A DNA stretch of 64,000 bases. Origin: Salvator merianae. Taxonomy: Eukaryota > Chordata > Lepidosauria > Squamata > Teiidae. Of the stretch, positions 54,700 to 64,000 are shown one piece after another. Where the stretch lies: assembly GCA_003586115.2 (NCBI GenBank), contig QVOM02000074.1, forward strand, positions 547,160-611,159, given 5' to 3'. The notes beneath the pieces are model-generated. The model had not been told where the DNA came from. It made no database searches and was given only the letters and a program-made list of their open reading frames with translations. Position 1 is the stretch's first letter. Each line of letters begins with the position of its first letter. Made by a program: the position numbers and the translations under genes.

Positions 54700-56172
54700 C
54701 TGGGATCTTGGGATAAAACAATCAATAACTGGATATTTAATAATAAATCCAGATTAAGGAAAAAAAATTAAATGTTCCTAAGGATCAAGGAGAATGGGCG
54801 GTACCAACCTTGGAAGGATACTATGATGCCTTTCATATAGGAAAATTATTGGATTTAGAATATTATAGGGAAGAAAAAATGGGTGAAAATAGAAAGATTA
54901 ATGAATTATATGCCACATATGTTAGTTATTTTTTCCAAAGTGGATAATAGGAAAATTAGACATACATATGGACCATTAAATTCCACACTTACAGCGTGGA
55001 AGAAGTGGCAGAGAAGCTTGAGTAGAAAATACTCAAGGTTTACCCCAGTTGAATATATAAATGATAAACAGGAGATACTGAATTTAAAGATTATAAAGAG
55101 AACAAAAGATAATAGTATAAATTTTATTGGGAACTTCTATAGTAATAGAAATGGACTGATTTCAAATCAACAGTTAATAAATGCATTTGGGGCTCAAAAA
55201 TGGCTGCAGATTAATGCTGTAAAAGCTTATTTTGACACTAATAAAATCAAAGATATAATTAAGGTAGTGTATTAGAGGAAATAGTTAGATCCAGATTGCA
55301 TAGTAGGAAAGGAATTAGTGGAATATTATGTAAGTTATTAGCTAATGATAAAGAATGTATAATTAATCATTTAACTGGAACCTGGCAAAAGGATATCAGT
55401 GTCACTAAGTAGGATATGGTGAAGATATTAAAAGATATTAATTTAATAAAACATATTAGAATTAAAGTGTTATTAATAAAATTGGTTTATAAATGGTATA
55501 GGACTCCAGTACAACTGGCTAATATGATTAGTAATTTTACTTTAAGATGTTGGTATTTATGTGGTATTAAGAGGACTTATATCCATATGTGGTGGTTATG
55601 TCCAAAAGTACTACAATTTTGGAATGAGGTGCAAACAAAAGTCCAAGACATAACAAATGTTAATATCGAACAATATCCCGAGATGTTAATTTTACAAATA
55701 TACAGAAGACAGAACATAAGAGATGACCAAAAGTATTTGATAAACTGATTATTGTATGCAGCATTAGCAGCAATAGCATATGGCTGGAGGGATTGCACAA
55801 AATGGACTACAAATAACTGATATAATTATATTATAGATCAATTTAAATTTGACTTCTCCAGGCAACAGCCTATGAAACTGGCAGGTATACAAAATCGTAC
55901 CCAAACGCAAGAGGACTGGAAAGAGCTGCTGCTCTATATAAATAGATCAGATGTATCAGGAAGATTGAAAGAAGAAATTATGAAAACAATTTTCATAAAG
56001 AAAACAATTTTCATAAAGAAGATTGGGTCCTACCATGTTATAAATTGTTTCTGCTGTTGGGGGGGAAGGGAATGTAGTAACTATAAAGGTAAAATTGTAA
56101 TAATATGTCAAAAGTATTCATTGAGAATGTAATCTATATATTACTAATAAACTTATTGCAAAAAAAAAGGAA
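54700..56172 (+). mobile_element. L1 LINE 3' end with tail
   Basis: Plus-strand ORF2 from INNWIFNNKSRLRK (54725) to the C terminus, then a 3' region ending CTAATAAACTTATTGC and an A-tail at about 56159-56168. AATAAA gives the polyadenylation signal. A 17-bp AAACAATTTTCATAAAG unit is duplicated in tandem at 55983-56016. 5'-truncated near 54700. Confidence 0.88.
54883..56020 (+). pseudogene. L1 ORF2 C-terminal region
   Basis: Open blocks 54883-55275, 55416-55748 and 55872-56132. The second contains the L1 Cys motif C-x3-C-x7-H-x4-C (RCWYLCGIKRTYIHMWWLC), followed by EVQTKVQDITNVNIEQYPEM and, after a stop at 55746, AIAYGWRDCTKWT. Stops near 55275 and 55746 inactivate it. Different subfamily from 39618-41345. 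Confidence 0.88.
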
Positions 56173-57184
56173 CCTAAAAAAAACAAAAATGCAGTTATAA
56201 AATTCAAGCTGGGCATCACTGGACATATATTTAATTGCATCTTTGATTTCTTGGAGTAGCTAAAGTGTATACAAGTCTTCTGTTAGGACCTTTTCCATAC
56301 AACACCTGGAAGAGCGCTTCTCTAGGGCACGTTTTGCAGTATAAGAGAAGAGGGTTTAGATCACCAGAAGGCTGAATTCCCTGTATGTAGGCATTCAGTC
56401 CTCCAAAAGCTGAACTCAAGCTAAAATCACTTCTGGGCAGAGGAAAGATCCAGAAAAGAAGTCTCTCTTTCCTGAGGATTCTTGGCAATTCCGTTGCAAA
56501 GGTCTGGGACAGTCCAACTTTGAGAGTTTTGCTGGACATCTGAACTGAAATGGTCTATTGGAATTTGGTACATTAACTGGTGAATGATAACTTTATCTGA
56601 GTCCAAGATGGTATTATTGGTCAATTAACACCCCCCCCCCAAGTTTTCCAGATCCTCTTCCCGATCCTGCTGGCATTGACAGCTGAGGTGGCCCAGCTAC
56701 TTCCTGATCCTCAATGAGAAATTTGCCAGAACCCTGGGAATTTCTATCATAGAAAGCCTTCCTTGTGGATATTTGATCTGAAAGCCTTTGAATAATTGTT
56801 AGCTGAAATTGTGTGTGTGTGTGTGCAAGACTCAGAATAATTTTTAATGCTTTGAACCTTTCCAAAAATCCAAAGACACCAAGAGGTAGTACTTCTCCTC
56901 CTTTCATGGCCCTTCACTCTCCTTCTTACTTCTCTTTAGGCTCTTTAAAAATAAAAACTCCTTTCTTGGGAGAGGGAAAAGGAAATGGTAGTGCCGCTAA
57001 GCCCAGGTTAGGGCAATTCATTAATTTCATGAGACAGGAAGGTCATGCTAATTATGGCGATTCAATTCATTCTGAGAGGGTGCTCCAGCCCATTTTCCCA
57101 TTGCAAATGAGAGCATTTCCTTGCCCTAAGCTGTAACGTTTAGTCTTCCCCGGCTTGCCTATCAATGCCTTTATATTGTTTTTT
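56173..57184. other. No recognised feature
   Basis: Contains a C-run near 56630-56640 and a short (GT)n at 56811-56824. Open frames on the minus strand (for example 56231-56539) match nothing I know. Confidence 0.4.
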
Positions 57185-57960
57185 CCCCCAAAAAACTTTA
57201 TTGAACAATATATAGTGAACAATCATTGTTAGTGAAAAGTTCCAGACATGCTGACTATTTAATTATATACACGACAAACTTGTATCTGACATTACATCAA
57301 CGTTATTAACAAATTAATAACTAATTACAAAAGCACATAAAACATAATACATATAATTCATGGAGTGTTTGTAATTTTCATCTTTCAGTTTTCAGTTTGT
57401 ACCCAGAAGCAGTAGTCCAACATGCCAATTAAATGTGTGCCATGCTCCACACACTGCAGCCCTTACCTAGCCACTAAGGTGTCGAGAGAGGTCGTCTCCA
57501 CATTCTGAAATATTGTTCCTCACAGCTTATTCCTATTGAAGTTTTAGCTGTTTAGAAGTTTTAACTTTCTGAGGAAACTATGGCCCTTTCTGCACTTGGC
57601 TTTATTCTGGACTATATCCCAGAATTGGGACCTGCTATCCACACACTAGAGCAAATTATATTGCCATAGTTCATAGTAGCATGCAAATGGCAGATCTCTA
57701 TTCCAAGATATAATCTGGAATAAGGTCAAGTGCAGAAAGGGCCTATGTCTGTGGTATTAAGCTTATAAAAATAAAGTTTTGTGCTCCTTCCAGTTCTGAG
57801 CCAATTGCATCTTGGCTGCCAAAGGCAAAATGTTCAGTAGTGTTTTTTGTTTTAACCATTTGGTTCTAGTCGTAATATAGTTGTAAAAGACAAAACTCTG
57901 GAGAAAAACGAATCTGATCCTTTATTATTTGGTGAATTACATTTTGAACTAGAAGTCAGA
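57185..57960 (-). mobile_element. L1 LINE 3' end with nested MITE
   Basis: The tail on the plus strand starts as AAAAACTTTATTGAACAATA, like other L1 3' ends. The minus strand reads LPLAAKMQLAQNWKEHKTLF (about 57770-57830), a typical L1 ORF2 C-terminal segment. A 162-bp MITE interrupts it at 57582. Confidence 0.7.
57582..57743. mobile_element. Harbinger-like MITE, 162 bp
   Basis: Terminal inverted repeats of about 30 nt (27 match), starting GGCCCTTTCTGCACTTG. TAT flanks both sides (57579-57581 and 57744-57746). The short interior has no coding. Its ends match the family at 6673 and 48656. It is cleanly nested in an L1, so it is younger than that L1. Confidence 0.87.
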
Positions 57961-58061
57961 ATGCAGATGTTGTTTTACATGTCACCATATATGAAAGTAC
58001 ATTCCTCTACAGTCTTTGCAGGACCAACAGTGCAGTGGGATCTCTCTCATGAAATGAGTTT

Positions 58062-58490
58062 GGGCCTGTTCACATTTTCGTCTAGCAAGCATCAAACATC
58101 CTTGCTAGCCAAGTGCATCTGTGCTTGGCAGAGTCCTGAGCAGCCAGGAGTGGGCTGCATACACTCCCGATCGTGGATACCACTGGTGAAGTAAGTAGCA
58201 GTCTGGAACCTTACCTGAAGCTGAAAGTTAGCTTCAGGTAAGATTCAGTTTGCACTTACCTTCACCACGGTAGCCATCTTGAACATGATCTACTCATCAC
58301 GCATGCATGATCACGCAATCATGTGCAATGGGGCAATCAGGCTTGATTGGGCCCACACGATGCCCCAATCAGGCCCACAATGCACTGCGTGGCGACCATC
58401 AGCAACATGTCCAATTGGGAACCAGAATGCCGTGTCTGTACGTTGGCGTCTATTCTAGCTTAGCATGGGATAACTTTTTTTCTAGGAGGC
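58062..58490. mobile_element. Second copy of the serial-hairpin MITE
   Basis: The left end GGGCCTGTTCACATTTT matches the element at 5176. TCTAGCAAGCATC, the AAGTGCAT block, hairpin 2 (58210-58242, perfect 13-nt arms) and CAATCAGGCTTGATTGGGCC-type interior follow in the same order. The right terminal repeat is not recognisable, so the right edge near 58490 is an estimate. Confidence 0.68.
58210..58242. repeat. Hairpin 2 in the second MITE copy
   Basis: Arms CTTACCTGAAGCT and AGCTTCAGGTAAG around GAAAGTT. In the copy at 5320 the pair uses TCAC/GTGA where this one uses TTAC/GTAA, a covarying base pair. Confidence 0.88.
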
Positions 58491-58498
58491 TCCTTAAG

Positions 58499-58775
58499 TG
58501 GAGGCACGGTGGCGCAGAAGGCTACGGTGCTGATCTTTCAATAGGAGGATCAGAGTTCAAGGCCCCTGTCTGCCGTGTAGAGGGGATGAGCGCCCTCTAC
58601 TGGCCTCTAGCTCCAGCCAACCTAGCTGTTCGAAAGCAAGTAATTGCAAGTAGATAAATAGGGAGCATCACATTGTGTGATGCGGAAGATAGACAGATGT
58701 AAGCCTTCGGGCGAAAAATAATCTTGTAAGCCACTTTGAGTCAGCTTCGGCCGAGAAAAGCGGGGTATAACAACC
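58499..58775 (+). mobile_element. tRNA-derived SINE with L2-like tail
   Basis: The head carries an A-box-like TGGCGCAGAAGG (58510-58521) and a B-box-like GAGTTCAAGGCC (58553-58564) spaced as in a tRNA-type polymerase III promoter. The body follows, and then a 3' part ending CTTCGGCCGAGAAAAGCGGG and GTATAACAAC, which resembles L2-type LINE 3' ends. That suggests mobilisation by L2 enzymes. It ends in a (GTT)n tail. Sequence is fairly intact, so it may be young. Confidence 0.82.
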
Positions 58776-58777
58776 AA

Positions 58778-58806
58778 GTTGTTGTTGTTGTTGTTCTTCT
58801 TCTTCT
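58778..58806. repeat. (GTT)n(CTT)n microsatellite at the SINE tail
   Basis: About six GTT units then about four TTC units directly after the SINE 3' end. Confidence 0.9.
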
Positions 58807-59059
58807 AGCTTGCTTTTGTGGGGTAATTTGGTTTGTCCAGGTTTGTGTGTCCACACAGCAGTGCCATAATACTGTGCTGGTGGCACACATCCAAATTAAA
58901 TCAGGGCCCCAAGCCACCCCATCCCTGCTAGGGTTTAGGGACTTACTTAGGGCTTCTTTAAATCATGGAAATATGACTGGAGAGGGCAAAGGAGTAGCCA
59001 GAAGAAAAAAAGCTAGACTGGTGGTAGGCAGGAAGGATGAGAGATAGGCATCTAAGAAG

Positions 59060-59960
59060 GGGCCTACTCCCCAAGTCCTTGCCACCAGGGCGACCATGAG
59101 CACACAATGTGGAGGCTTGACATTCCTGCCCAGGAAGCTGGGCCTGAGCCTACTGCTTGCGGGTGTCCCTCAGCTTTTGGAAAACATTGCCTCTCTCTTA
59201 CTGAGGAGCCACAGGTTCCTCCAATAACTTCTGTGGCTCACACTCTCCACCTGGTTGTGAGGGATGCCCTTGGATCTCTGGGTTGGGGTCCAGGGGTGTG
59301 GTCCCCACTGATCCTTGCAACCTTTCAGTGGGAGCCATTTTGGAGAAGTGCTACAAGATTTTTCTTCCTTTTTTTCACTGGAGCAGTAGTACATGGATGC
59401 TGCTCTAACAGGCCAGGAGGAGAACAATGTGTGAGAACATCTGATCCTCACAAATGTTCTCACCAAGTAGAACTCTACCTATATCTTGCTTTAGCAGCTG
59501 CTGGAATAAGAGCCTGCCCTTCACATGCTTGCTTTGACACATAATGTGGAAGAATACAGCCTCTTATCAGAGGACTGGCATACCATTGCAGATGCTGTTA
59601 AGACAGATTCTTTGATTAGCTGATGAGAAAACTGAGTGGTGAGGCAGCGATGCTGAGCATGACACAGTTGCATTGCACAAACATCTTAGCAGGTTTCAGT
59701 CCCAGCTGACCATCAAAGCTGGCCAGGTTTTGACAGTTTGGCTGAGGGCTGCAGTTGAGAGGAGGCTGATCAAGCCCTTGAAAGAGAAATCTGTGATCAT
59801 TCTGGAGAACCTTCTTCACTCAAGGTTGAAGGTGATGGCTATCCCTGCTGATGACCTCCTCAGTGGAGAAGGGCACCTGGTCCATGCAGCTGGGAGAGTT
59901 CAGGCAGAGAAGTTGGGCCAGATATCAGACAGTTGAGACCTGTTCACAGTGCATCCCCTG
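59060..59960 (+). pseudogene. hAT-like transposase fossil
   Basis: Broken plus-strand coding. SVAHTLHLVVRDALGSL (59239-59290) resembles the CxAHxLxLxVxDAL block of hAT/ZBED-type transposases. EEYSLLSEDWHTIADAVK (59550-59603) resembles the LTxEEWxxIxxxV block further along. ERRLIKPLKEKSVIILENLL and a stop follow near 59936. The usual DDE residues and C-terminal dimerisation block were not identified. The assignment rests on these two motifs and their spacing. Confidence 0.5.
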
Positions 59961-61474
59961 CCTCCAGTGGCACGATTTTCCCTGTTGTTAGCAGTAGCAG
60001 GCCCAACAGTGTGGTTTCAGAGAAAACTTACTGCTATCTGAACTGGAGTTTGAAGTTCTGAACCTCTGCAATTTTTCAATGAAATGGCAGCAGTCAGCTT
60101 CTAGGTACTGTCCATTCTGTAGTATTTAGAGTGGGAAGTGAAACGTGAAGACATAGTGCCACCCAGGCTTTGGGCAAAGCATCGCCAAATCTGTCTGGAT
60201 TTGGAAGCTATTGCCTGGAAGTACCTGTCCATTCCATTGATATCTCTATAGAGTGCAAGAGTGTTCTCCATGGCAGGTGATGTAGTGACATCACTCTTGC
60301 ACAGGCACCTGAATTGCAGAGCAGCTTGTCTTCTTAAAGGCCAACCTGCCCCACTGGGCTTTCCCAAGTTGTCTTTGGGGGGATGAGTGACCAGACCGTG
60401 GTGACCCCATCCCAAGCTTGCGGCACCAGGAGCAGCCAGAAAAAAAAGGACTAGGTGGATCAATACTTTCCAAAGAAAAATGAAAACAAAAAGAAAGCAT
60501 GGAAAAGGAAATGAAGCCAAAAAAGGGGGAAAACAAAAACATGAAAAGCTTCAAACTTTTATAGGGGAAATTATAATATTAAAAAATCAAAACAAGGGGG
60601 AAAAAAAAGGGAAAGGAGAGAAAAGAAATTCCTTCTAGTGCTCCCTGGGACAATGCCCTGACATTGTCCCTGATCAGGCACACACCTGATTACACCAAAA
60701 AACATAATTAACATGAGAGGTACATGCACATATTGATAGGATAGTGTTAACCAAGAAAGGCACACAGTTGCACGCAATGTGTAAGAGATGGAGGAGAACC
60801 CACACCGGACTCCTGTCACCTACATGCAATGCAAAACTAACTCTTCATGCTCTCACAGATAAATACCCCCACACTACCCCAGTTAGGGACTGCCACACAG
60901 TCTCTACCACAGCATTAGTGATGTGATACTAAGCCTACCCACATACATTATCTCTCATATACATACCAATGATGCCAGGTTACTGATGACATGGGATACA
61001 CTTAGTGCTCTGGCCAGTACCAGTCTGAGATGTTGGCCAAGATGGATAAACCTACAAGTGATGCTGCCGGTGCAATAGTAGTATCTCCATTCTCCATCTA
61101 ATTCATCAGTCAGCTGGCCAGTGCCAGCCTTGTCCCACAGATCTTCCTTTTACTTACTATTCTAGTGCTAAAGTAAGCCTGACAGAGTAGTTAGTCGATT
61201 AACTAAAGTACATGAAACAAGAAGTCTCTGTTAATACTTTAGCTGGTGTGGTGAACCCAGCATCTCCATCTGTATCCATGATATCACTCACACCACCAGT
61301 ACATCTTCCTTGGTCCTACTCTAAAGGAACTCCTCCTCAGACTCAGCTGTACTACACAGAGCATGCAGAGTCATAAAGTCAGAGTCAAGTCATCAGAAGA
61401 ATATGATAAGCAAGCAGAAACAGCTAAGAAGGTAAAGGAAAGGAGGAATAAATTCTTTAGAAAAGGATTTATTG
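59961..61474. other. No recognised feature
   Basis: Short inverted pair GTGCAAGAGTG / CACTCTTGCAC at about 60254-60302 and A-rich text at 60430-60620. It may include the rest of the hAT-like element, but no end or motif was found. Confidence 0.35.
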
Positions 61475-62124
61475 TAGGGACGTGCATTTATTTGCAGTGT
61501 GTGGTTTCAGTTTGTGCTTGTGGTATATTTGGGTGTGTGTGCACTGTGGGACATAACAGACAGATGGGCATTTATCTCAGTCAGGATTTTCTTTCCAGCC
61601 TCTCAGTTGGCTATGGCCAAGCAGAAGGAGAATCCTCTGCTTCTTTCATGGATATTTGGAGATCTCTTCACCCCAAACCCAAAGACTGCCACCAAAGTCC
61701 CCAAACCAAAGAATAGCCTCCCAAAGCTCCACATCGAATGTGAAGGCTCTAACTCTAACAGGCCTTTGGACTATCCTGCAATTCTGTTGGCTGCCAAATT
61801 CACTTTGAGCTATAACTTCCAAAATTAGCACAGTGGTCCTTGCAGCACCCCTGGAGCCCTTCATTGAATTTGGAGGCTGTTGCTCCAAAGGGGTACCAAA
61901 AGTGCCCCTTTGGACTATTCTTCTATTGTCTGAACTGTGGTCCTAACTGCTACCTGTCTCCAGCTGTCGTAGACTGATTTTCTTCTGTGAACATTTCATT
62001 GAAGCTTCAAAATGAACTTTGAAAACCACAAAATTTGCAGGTGTCAATTTGCACAAACACTAATTACACCAACATTGGATTTGCTGTGTAAGCAAACATG
62101 GAAATAACTTTGTGCACATCCCTA
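61475..62124. mobile_element. MITE with TAGGGAYGTGCA ends, 650 bp
   Basis: Left TAGGGACGTGCA and right complement TAGGGATGTGCA are inverted with one difference. Interior non-coding. No unambiguous target duplication. Same end family as 62325-62649 and 17989-18170. Confidence 0.68.
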
Positions 62125-62324
62125 CTAACTCTTGCTATTGAGTGCTTCCCCCCACAGCAGTGCCCTATCAACTGCAGAGGACAGAGGTGAGTATAGTGTG
62201 AGTGAAGTTTTTGTTAGTAAGATTTAGTGAAAATTAAAATTACTAGGTGATAGCTTTAGATTTTTTAAGTGGGGTTTAGTTGACTAGGTTTAGCTTAGGA
62301 CTGGTTTGGGTTGTAGGTCAGCAG

Positions 62325-62649
62325 TAGGGATTTGCAAATTTCGATTCGTGTTCAAAAATTCATTTGAAGATTCATTTTTGCAAAGTTTTGCATCGAAACA
62401 AAAATGACGTTTTTCACACGGGTTTTCGATTGAAAACGAAAAAGCCTATTCTTTTGCAAAAATGAAAAATTTCAAATATTCGCATTTTTGCACTTTTTTG
62501 CTATGTTTAAACCATGAAAATGGCATTTTCAATGCGAAAACGGATGCAAAAAATGCATTTTTCGATAATGAAATTCGCTGATGAATCAAAAATTCAGATT
62601 TTTATTCAAAATGAATTGAAAATGAATTTTACTTTCGTGCACAACCCTA
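62325..62649. mobile_element. MITE with TAGGG-TGCA ends, AT-rich
   Basis: Left TAGGGATTTGCAAATTTCGA and right complement TAGGGTTGTGCACGAAAGT. The interior is dominated by short inverse motifs of GAAAAT/ATTTTC type (for example TTTTTGCA/TGCAAAAA), giving many local hairpins. Confidence 0.65.
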
Positions 62650-63448
62650 GTCAGGAGGAGCTAGTTGAGAATGTTTGGGTCACCCAATCCCTACTCCGTC
62701 AGTTACATTATATCTCACATCTATACTTGTTATTTCTTTTTCAACCACATTAAGTAAAACTCTTCATCCCCAACTATGCTTATGGATTATTTGGTGTAGT
62801 TTGGACTTGGTTCTTTCCGTGTGCATCACAGTCCCTCATGTGTAAATGGCTTACAGAGTTTCTGTGTTTTTAAATCTGCATAGTAAAATGTCTGGGAGGA
62901 TTAGGAGCAGAGCTGGGGGCAGTTCACCAGGCATGGAAGCAGGGTAGGTTGATGCTGGTTGTGGCAGATGGCAAGAAGGGCCTACTCATCAAGTCTATGC
63001 CACTGGGAGAGGAAACACTGTGCCTGCAGCTTTCCTTCCCTCAGGGAGGTTGTCCTGAAGAGCAGCTACTTCACAAGTCTCCAAAGGTAGGGTGGAGGAG
63101 CCCCTCCCCTGTTGAGAAACCTGAGGTTCTTCCAGGAAGGTAAAAGGCACTGATTGAGATGGGTTCAGTTGCTGGGGAGTCAGATCACTTCCTCAACCCC
63201 AGTCATCAATGTGATCCTGCAGCCCAAGGAGGGATAGGAACCAGTTCTGGATCCTTCACAGCCACAGAAAAGGAGTAAGATGGCATTTGGAGGATGACTG
63301 TTATCAAACGGGGGCATGGTGCCCTCAAAGGCAGGTGGTGTGGGATCACATTGAAATCTGCCTTATTGACCTAATTAAAACTGTCTGCAACCACTGCAGG
63401 ACATGGATTACTAGGGGGCATGGCTGTCACTCATCATGGATGTCTGTT
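62650..63448. other. Mostly unassigned; possible second hAT-like copy
   Basis: 62975-63140 resembles 59053-59235: AAGAAGGGCCTACTCATCAA against AAGAAGGGGCCTACTCCCCA, and later CTGAGGTTCTTCCA against CACAGGTTCCTCCA in the same order. It may be a second, more decayed copy of that element. The rest is unassigned. Confidence 0.35.
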
Positions 63449-63802
63449 GTGAGGCGTCATTAGGGTCTGAAAGAAATAGTGTCTATTTTGAAGAAAAATG
63501 ATCCTTTATTCAAAACAGCATAGTAAATACTTCTTATTGTGATGATCAGTACATTCAAGCACAGCGGCATTTCTTATACTTCCATTATCCCTGCCTAAAG
63601 CTACGTGCCCCCGCACTTCCCCCTTTTCTTTCTTTTAGCTGATTCTTCTCACTTCCGTAAAGTCTGTTATCTCCATCACCTGGGAACGTGGCCAGTAACC
63701 TTGTAGTTTCTCTACGTTCCTTGTCCTTCATAAAGCAGAACAAAACAAAGCAAACTTATACAGCAATGAACGTGTGAGTTCATAGATTGAATATGATGGT
63801 TT
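63449..63802 (-). mobile_element. LTR-like block, second copy
   Basis: Same order of blocks as 35479-35873: TGTTGTGAG, GTCTATTTTGAAGAAAAA, CCTTTATTCAAA, GCAAACTTATACAGCA and ATAGATTGAATATGA. The minus strand contains TTTGAATAAAGG (polyadenylation signal). It is cut at 63803 by an L2-like tail. Confidence 0.5.
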
Positions 63803-64000
63803 ATTTATTTATTTATTCGCATTTTTATCCCACTCTATACTTGAAGGCCTCAGGGCAGGTTACAACAATAAAAAGAAGAAAGTAAAAGGTACACACTAAA
63901 AACAGTGGCAGTGCCTGAAAGTGGGGAGGGAAAGCTGTTCCTGTAGTCAAAGGCAAGGGTAAACAAGTGTGTCTTCTCTCCTCTCCTAAAGATGTAAGGT
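63803..64000 (-). mobile_element. L2-like retroposon family member, runs off the window
   Basis: (TTTA)n then CGCATTTTTATCCCACTCTA, CAGGTTACAACAATAAAAAG and AAAACAGTGGCAGTGCCTGA, matching 53506-53650 in order. Confidence 0.55.

Noticed and set aside
56811..56824. (GT)n tract as a notable microsatellite
   Set aside because: Only about seven units; ordinary.
58510..58564. Possible tRNA gene (box A and box B present)
   Set aside because: The surrounding 275 bp form a SINE with a LINE-like tail; the tRNA cloverleaf and acceptor end are not present.
60101..60554. Minus-strand hydrophobic frames suggesting a small membrane protein
   Set aside because: They are rich in Phe/Leu because of an A-rich strand; no start context, homology or conserved motif is visible.

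Overview
This window looks like transposon-rich, intergenic or intronic DNA from a sauropsid vertebrate, most likely a squamate (lizard or snake). The evidence is the mix of repeats. There are several CR1 LINE copies with the CR1 3' end (CATAGAATCATAGAGTTGG and related) and the zinc-finger/esterase ORF1. There are many L1 pieces of different ages, L2-type 3' ends, Ty3/Gypsy remains, DNA-transposon MITEs with clear target-site duplications, and a tRNA-derived SINE with a LINE-like tail. A turtle or other sauropsid is not excluded. I found no convincing host exon, rRNA, tRNA gene or CRISPR array. All recognisable protein-coding sequence is of transposon origin, and all of it is broken.

Layout. 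0.3-4.6 kb: the most intact CR1 (minus strand), with ORF1 and ORF2 each broken by essentially one lesion. 5.2-7.1 kb: two MITEs with 3-bp target duplications; the first is built of successive strong hairpins. 9.5-10.7 kb: an L1 (minus) with ORF1 joined to the ORF2 tail. 10.9-14.6 kb: CR1 copy 2. 14.9-17.4 kb: an ORF1-only, internally deleted L1 with a perfect 15-bp target duplication and a second L1 nested inside it. 18.8-22.8 kb: an old LINE of unassigned clade (plus), cut by an L1 3' piece. 23.9-26.0 kb: a decayed Ty3/Gypsy element (minus). 28.6-29.1 kb: a gag-protease remnant (plus). 29.2-32.0 kb: a second copy of the ORF1-only L1, split by about 1.55 kb of unidentified DNA. 32-36 kb: L1, L2, L3-like and CR1 3'-end fragments plus an LTR-like block. 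36.0-39.4 kb: CR1 copy 3. 39.6-41.3 kb: an L1 3' half. 42.4-43.3 kb: a TA-flanked, very GC-rich foldback MITE. 44.0-49.5 kb: a nested L1/MITE complex, including an L1 with a 5' inversion. 50.4-56.2 kb: two L1 3' portions (plus) and a telomere-like degenerate tract. 57.2-58.8 kb: an L1 with a nested MITE, a second hairpin MITE and a SINE. 59-64 kb: a probable hAT transposase fossil, two MITEs with TAGGGAYGTGCA-type ends, a second LTR-like block and an L2-like end.

The elements form layers: MITEs and L1 pieces sit inside older L1s, and intact target duplications give the order of several insertions. The parts most worth following up are the ORF1-only L1 family (two copies share one deletion junction), the multi-hairpin Harbinger-like MITE family, the GC-rich foldback element and the 1.55-kb unidentified insert. 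Boundaries were judged by eye and are approximate unless a target duplication is cited.
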